Below are positions 5,623-8,739 of a stretch of 8,739 bases of DNA, one piece after another. The notes under the pieces were generated by a model. That model was not told the DNA's origin, did not search any database, and was given only the letters and a program-made list of their open reading frames with translations. The stretch is from Novosphingobium sp. (GTDB taxonomy: Bacteria > Pseudomonadota > Alphaproteobacteria > Sphingomonadales > Sphingomonadaceae). The stretch spans positions 1 through 8,739 of the forward strand of contig JAIXYF010000129.1 of the NCBI GenBank assembly GCA_027490345.1, in the 5' to 3' direction. Position numbers and translations under genes: made by a program. The first letter of the stretch is position 1, and every line of letters starts with the position of its first letter.

Positions 5623-6948
5623 TCAGAACGTGTGCTCGATCTCGCCCTCGTGCGCCAGTTCGGCCTTGTGGAGCACGCGCGCCAGCCATGCCGCAATCAG
5701 GCACATCGCCGCGCCCAGCATCAGCTGATCGGCCAAGCCGACGCCCGCAGCGCTGAGGCCCACCGCGATCAGCGAACCCATCACCATCGCACCGGCATTG
5801 ACGATGTTGTTCGCCGCAATCGTGCGTGCGGTCTCCGCCTTGTCGACCACCGTGGTCAGGAAGGCATAGAGCGGCACCACGAACATGCCGCCCGAAATGG
5901 CGATGCCCAGCAGGCTCAGCAGCAGCGGAACGGCCAGCGGCTGGACCACGAACTGCGACACATTCAGCAGATCTCCGCCGACTGCCTCGTGCCACATCTT
6001 GCACACCACGTGGAAGGCGATGATGAAGAGCCCCATCACGATGACCGACGGGGGGCCGAACCGGGCCGAGACGGTGCCCTTGAGGAGATGGTTGATCGAG
6101 ACCGAACCGATCGCGACGCCGATCGAGAAGACCACGAGGAACAGGCTGGCCACTTCCTTGCTGGCGGAGAGCACGTTCTTGGCCAGCGGCGGGAATTGGA
6201 TGAACAGCACCGCGCCGATCGTCCAGAAGAAGCTGATCGCTGCGATGGCCAGAAACACGCGCGGATGCCGCGTGGTCATCCGCACCAGGGTGATCGAGGA
6301 GCGGATCACGTTGAAATCGAGCGGCTCGGGCTTCATCAGCGAAGGTGCAGGCGGCACGAACTGGGCGGTGAAGAAGCCGAGGGCGGCCGTTGCGATGCAG
6401 ATCACGGCGGCCCATTCCACCGGAATCCAGCCTGCGAAGATCGTGCCAGCCAGAATCGCGATATACGTCCCTGCCTCAACCAGGCCCGTGCCCGCCAGCA
6501 CTTCTTCCGGATGAAGGTGCTGCGGCAGGATCGCATACTTGATCGGGCCGAAGAACGTGGAATGCACCCCCATCGCCAGCAGCGCCGCCAGCATCAGCGG
6601 GATCGCCACGACTTCCACCGCGATGCCGCGCCACGCCAGAAACAGCCCCGCTGCGCCTACGATCATGATGGCGATTTCCGCGGCTTTGACGATGCGGATG
6701 ATCCGCGCCTTGTCGCGCATGTCGGCCAATTGGCCCGAAAGCGCGGAGAGCAGGAAGAACGGCAGGATGAACACCGCCGAGGCTATCGCGGAAAAGCGCG
6801 CTTCAGCCGCTTCGGAACTGTACACGGTATAGACCACGTACAAGATCATCGCGTTCTTGTAGAGATTGTCGTTGAACGCGCCCAGAAGCTGCGTTGCGAA
6901 CAGCGGCAGGAAGCGGCGTCTCCGTATGAGCAGCGCAGTGGTTGTCAT
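5623..6948 (-). CDS. MFS transporter of the lysophospholipid transporter (LplT) type
   Basis: From ATG 6946-6948 the product has 441 residues and about twelve hydrophobic segments, as in the major facilitator superfamily. Family-specific motifs are QLLGAFNDNLYKNA in the first helix (residues 20-33), the loop GQLADMRDKARIIRIVK (72-88), and HSTFFGPIKYAILPQHL (129-145). These are typical of LplT and of the transporter module in the LplT-PlsC-Aas fusion proteins, which flip lysophospholipids across the inner membrane for re-acylation. No PlsC or Aas domain is fused here or present nearby, so the substrate is inferred. The frame can be opened from TTG 7011, but the ATG at 6948 matches the usual short N-terminus; neither has a clear RBS. 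It is divergent from pgsA, 126 bp between starts. Confidence 0.85.
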   Translation of the reverse strand: MTTTALLIRRRRFLPLFATQLLGAFNDNLYKNAMILYVVYTVYSSEAAEARFSAIASAVFILPFFLLSALSGQLADMRDKARIIRIVKAAEIAIMIVGAAGLFLAWRGIAVEVVAIPLMLAALLAMGVHSTFFGPIKYAILPQHLHPEEVLAGTGLVEAGTYIAILAGTIFAGWIPVEWAAVICIATAALGFFTAQFVPPAPSLMKPEPLDFNVIRSSITLVRMTTRHPRVFLAIAAISFFWTIGAVLFIQFPPLAKNVLSASKEVASLFLVVFSIGVAIGSVSINHLLKGTVSARFGPPSVIVMGLFIIAFHVVCKMWHEAVGGDLLNVSQFVVQPLAVPLLLSLLGIAISGGMFVVPLYAFLTTVVDKAETARTIAANNIVNAGAMVMGSLIAVGLSAAGVGLADQLMLGAAMCLIAAWLARVLHKAELAHEGEIEHTF

Positions 6949-7074
6949 TCGGGTCAGGCCAGCCTTCGCATACTTGTGATTTTTCCATAGCGCTCTCCAC
7001 GAAGCGGGCAAGGGGGCATGTCCGGGGCAACTTGCGGTTTCTTCGCGCTCGCAACCCGCTTATGGAGATGCGTG
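6949..7074. promoter_or_regulatory. Divergent promoter region between the LplT-like gene and pgsA
   Basis: Both genes must be transcribed outward from this 126-bp gap. On the - strand a weak pair, TTGCCC (7006-7011) and TATGGA (6984-6989), is separated by 16 bases. On the + strand TTGCGG (7032-7037) lacks a well-spaced -10 element. I see no strong palindrome. The assignment of the region is safe; the individual elements are guesses. Confidence 0.4.
7064..7067 (+). promoter_or_regulatory. Ribosome binding site deciding the pgsA start
   Basis: GGAG lies seven bases before ATG 7075, favouring this start over the upstream in-frame ATG 7018, which would add 19 residues of non-family sequence. Confidence 0.65.
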
Positions 7075-7668
7075 ATGCTGACCCTCCCCAACCTGCTCAC
7101 GCTGTCCCGCATTGTCACCGTGCCGCTGCTCGCGGGCTTGCTGTGGTGGCCTGGATGGCACACGGGCTATGCCATCGGCTTTGCGGTCTATGCGCTGATG
7201 GGCGTGACGGATTATTTCGACGGCTATCTCGCCCGCGCGCAGGGCACGGTTTCCAAGCTTGGCGTTTTTCTCGATCCGATTGCCGACAAGATCATGGTGG
7301 CGGCAGTGATTCTCGTGCTCAGCGCGCGGGGGGTGCTCACCGGGCCGTTTGTCGGCGATCTGCATGTAATCGCAGGGCTGATCATCCTGATCCGCGAAAT
7401 TGCCGTGTCGGGCCTGCGCGAATTCCTCGGCGGGCTGCAGGTCTCGGTGCCGGTATCAAAGCTCGCCAAATGGAAGACCACGGCGCAGATCACGGCGCTT
7501 GGCGCGCTGATTCTGGGGCAGGGCGCGCCGGGCTGGACGATGATGATCGGCAGCCTTGAGGCCAATGTTCCGCACACCGTTGGCCTGATCACGCTGTGGA
7601 CAGCAGCGGTGCTGACTGTGATTACCGGTTGGGATTACTTGCGCGTCGGCCTCAAGCACATGGACTAA
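7075..7668 (+). CDS. pgsA: CDP-diacylglycerol--glycerol-3-phosphate 3-phosphatidyltransferase (phosphatidylglycerophosphate synthase)
   Basis: This inner-membrane enzyme joins CDP-diacylglycerol and sn-glycerol 3-phosphate to give phosphatidylglycerophosphate and CMP, the committed step to phosphatidylglycerol and cardiolipin. The 197-residue product has the full CDP-alcohol phosphotransferase signature: D46, D49, G50, A53-R54, G63, D67 and D71 (within DYFDGYLAR and GVFLDPIAD). It begins with LPNLLTLSRI, the usual PgsA N-terminus, and also carries LIREIAVSGLREFLGGL, typical of PgsA rather than of phosphatidylserine or phosphatidylcholine synthases. Several hydrophobic segments agree with the family's six-helix topology, and the length is normal. 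Its TAA stop overlaps the stop codon of the convergent SMR gene (7665-7668). Confidence 0.95.
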   Translation: MLTLPNLLTLSRIVTVPLLAGLLWWPGWHTGYAIGFAVYALMGVTDYFDGYLARAQGTVSKLGVFLDPIADKIMVAAVILVLSARGVLTGPFVGDLHVIAGLIILIREIAVSGLREFLGGLQVSVPVSKLAKWKTTAQITALGALILGQGAPGWTMMIGSLEANVPHTVGLITLWTAAVLTVITGWDYLRVGLKHMD

Positions 7669-8000
7669 GTTCCTGATTTGGAAAACAGGTTCAGCACCAG
7701 AACCCCGGCCAAGATCAGGCCCATGCCGGCAAAGGCTGGCGCATCCAGCTTCTGGTCGTGGACCACCCAGGCCAGCGCGGTGATCAGCACGATGCCTACG
7801 CCCGACCAGATCGCATAGGCCACACCCGTGGGGATCTTTTCCAGCGAAAGCGAAAGGCAGAACAGCGCGACGAGGTATCCCGCAAGGCTCAGCGCCAGCG
7901 GCAGCGGCCGGGTGAACCCTGCCGATTGCTTGAGCGCAGTCGTTGCGATGACTTCCGCCAAGATGGCAATGGCAAGCGCGAGGGCAGGGGGAAGGTTCAT
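7665..8000 (-). CDS. EmrE-like small multidrug-resistance (SMR) efflux protein
   Basis: The 111-residue product has four hydrophobic helices and aligns along its whole length with EmrE. Helix 1 reads AILAEVIATTALKQSAGFT with the essential proton/substrate glutamate at residue 16 (E14 in EmrE). Helix 3 contains the signature PTGVAYAIWSGVGIVLI with the substrate-pocket Tyr and Trp. Helix 4 reads GMGLILAGVLVLNL. A homo- or heterodimeric proton-coupled exporter of cationic compounds is expected; close relatives also export guanidinium-type or polyamine compounds, so the natural substrate is open. ATG 7998-8000 overlaps the oxyR stop codon (ATGA at 7997-8000), so it is probably translated from the oxyR mRNA. 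Its own Shine-Dalgarno sequence is weak. The stop TAG (7665-7667) overlaps pgsA's stop on the other strand. Confidence 0.93.
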   Translation of the reverse strand: MNLPPALALAIAILAEVIATTALKQSAGFTRPLPLALSLAGYLVALFCLSLSLEKIPTGVAYAIWSGVGIVLITALAWVVHDQKLDAPAFAGMGLILAGVLVLNLFSKSGT

Positions 8001-8739
8001 CCCGCTGCCAGTTCGCCAGCCAGCATCCGGAACTCCTCGGCGCGGGGGGAATTCCTGCGCCACACCAGCGCGATTTCGCGGCTGGCGTGCTCGGATTCGA
8101 GCGGGCGGGCCACGATCTGGGTGCCGGTGAGGATGCCCGCCTTGACCGCCATTTCGGGCAGCATGGTCAGCCCTAGGCCATTGTCCACCATCTGCACCAG
8201 TGTGTGCAGGCTGGTGCCGATCACGCTGGCGCTGGCGCGCAGTTCGGGCCGGTTGCACGCAGCCAGGACATGGTCCTTGAGGCAGTGCCCGTCTTCCAGC
8301 AGCAGCAGACGCGCTTCATCGATCAGCGCGGGCGCGATGCTGGGCGGCGGATCGCGCGGGTCGTCCTTGGGGAAGGCAACCAGCAGCCGGTCGTGAAACA
8401 GGTGTGCAGCCTCAACCTCCCCGGTCGCGAAGGGCAGGGCCAGCAGCACGCAGTCCGCGCGCCCGTGGTGTAGCGATTCGACCGCCGCCGCGCTCGGCTC
8501 CTCGCGCAGGAACAGTTTCAGCGAAGGGCGTTCATGGCGAAGGCGCGGCAGGATACGCGGCAGCAGGAACGGCGCGATCGTGGGAATCACGCTCATCCGC
8601 AGTTCGCCTGTCAGCGGCGCGCCATGCGCCTGGACGAGCGCGGAGAGCTCCTCCCCCTCACGCAGCAGGCGGTGTGCCTTGGCTACGACCTGATCGCCCA
8701 GCGCGGTGAAGCGCACCACGCGGCGCGTGCGCTCCACCA
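7997..8739 (-). CDS. oxyR: OxyR, LysR-type peroxide-sensing transcription regulator (5' end beyond the window)
   Basis: About 247 C-terminal residues are visible; the frame remains open to the right edge, where VERTRRVVRFTALGD corresponds to the end of the LysR helix-turn-helix domain. The regulatory domain begins near GELRMSVIPTIAPFLLPRILP, matching OxyR's IPT-x-x-P-x-LLP segment. The redox centre is LLEDGHCLKDHVLAAC: two cysteines nine residues apart, equivalent to E. coli C199 and C208, with the neighbouring His and the following GTSLHTLVQMV. Later GLGLTMLPEMAV is also OxyR-like. Peroxide oxidises the pair to a disulfide and switches DNA binding of the tetramer. Both cysteines are present, so a functional sensor is expected. 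It overlaps the downstream SMR gene by 4 bp. No catalase or peroxiredoxin gene is visible in the window. Confidence 0.93.
   Translation of the reverse strand, partial: VERTRRVVRFTALGDQVVAKAHRLLREGEELSALVQAHGAPLTGELRMSVIPTIAPFLLPRILPRLRHERPSLKLFLREEPSAAAVESLHHGRADCVLLALPFATGEVEAAHLFHDRLLVAFPKDDPRDPPPSIAPALIDEARLLLLEDGHCLKDHVLAACNRPELRASASVIGTSLHTLVQMVDNGLGLTMLPEMAVKAGILTGTQIVARPLESEHASREIALVWRRNSPRAEEFRMLAGELAAG

Noticed and set aside
5584..6990. 468-codon + strand open frame opposite the MFS gene
   Set aside because: Its translation is dominated by Arg, His, Asp and Gln with no hydrophobic core, as expected for the antisense of a membrane-protein gene in GC-rich DNA. The opposite strand has clear LplT-family motifs.
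7018..7074. N-terminal extension of pgsA from ATG 7018
   Set aside because: The extra 19 residues do not resemble PgsA, and the RBS at 7064-7067 together with the LPNLLTLSR start supports ATG 7075.
8001..8258. N-terminal extension of the SMR protein from 8258
   Set aside because: The added residues are an Arg/Gln/Pro-rich out-of-frame reading of oxyR. EmrE-like proteins begin just before the first helix, at ATG 8000.

Overview
This is a GC-rich window with dense, mostly short-spaced genes whose protein styles suggest an alphaproteobacterium. A sphingomonad (Novosphingobium/Sphingomonas-like) is my best guess. That rests on overall family resemblance (YegD-type Hsp70 next to a short Gre factor, an EVE protein, an LplT-like MFS, PgsA, OxyR) and not on any marker gene, so treat it as an inference.

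Layout, left to right: (1) the last 66 codons of an unidentified + strand gene; (2) a translationally coupled + strand pair, an Hsp70-fold protein of the YegD type that lacks the substrate-binding domain, followed with a 4-bp overlap by a GreA/GreB-family protein whose coiled coil is shortened; (3) a - strand RTX-type calcium-binding protein, probably exported by type I secretion, with a 285-bp upstream region holding a perfect tandem 16-mer and a 9-bp hairpin; (4) a - strand isopenicillin-N-synthase-like Fe(II) oxygenase, divergent from (5) a + strand EVE-domain gene interrupted by an in-frame TAG exactly where the family has a conserved Trp; (6) a small + strand gene for a protein with a C-terminal membrane segment, preceded by a perfect 12-bp inverted repeat; (7) a - strand MFS transporter of the lysophospholipid-transporter (LplT) type, divergent from (8) + strand pgsA, phosphatidylglycerophosphate synthase; (9) a - strand pair, the 5'-truncated oxyR (runs off the window's right edge) followed with a 4-bp overlap by an EmrE-like small multidrug-resistance pump. 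The pump's stop codon overlaps the pgsA stop codon tail to tail.

How the genes work together: most are independent housekeeping or accessory functions. Convincing functional units are the yegD-like/gre pair (chaperone-fold ATPase plus RNA-polymerase-channel-binding protein) and the oxyR/SMR pair (peroxide sensor plus efflux pump). The LplT-like transporter and pgsA share a 126-bp divergent promoter region and both concern phospholipids. No mobile element, CRISPR array, tRNA or rRNA was seen. I found no clear new multi-gene system. The items most worth a second look are the EVE nonsense codon, the shortened Gre factor coupled to the Hsp70-like gene, the 12-bp palindrome ahead of the small membrane gene, and the oxyR-SMR coupling.
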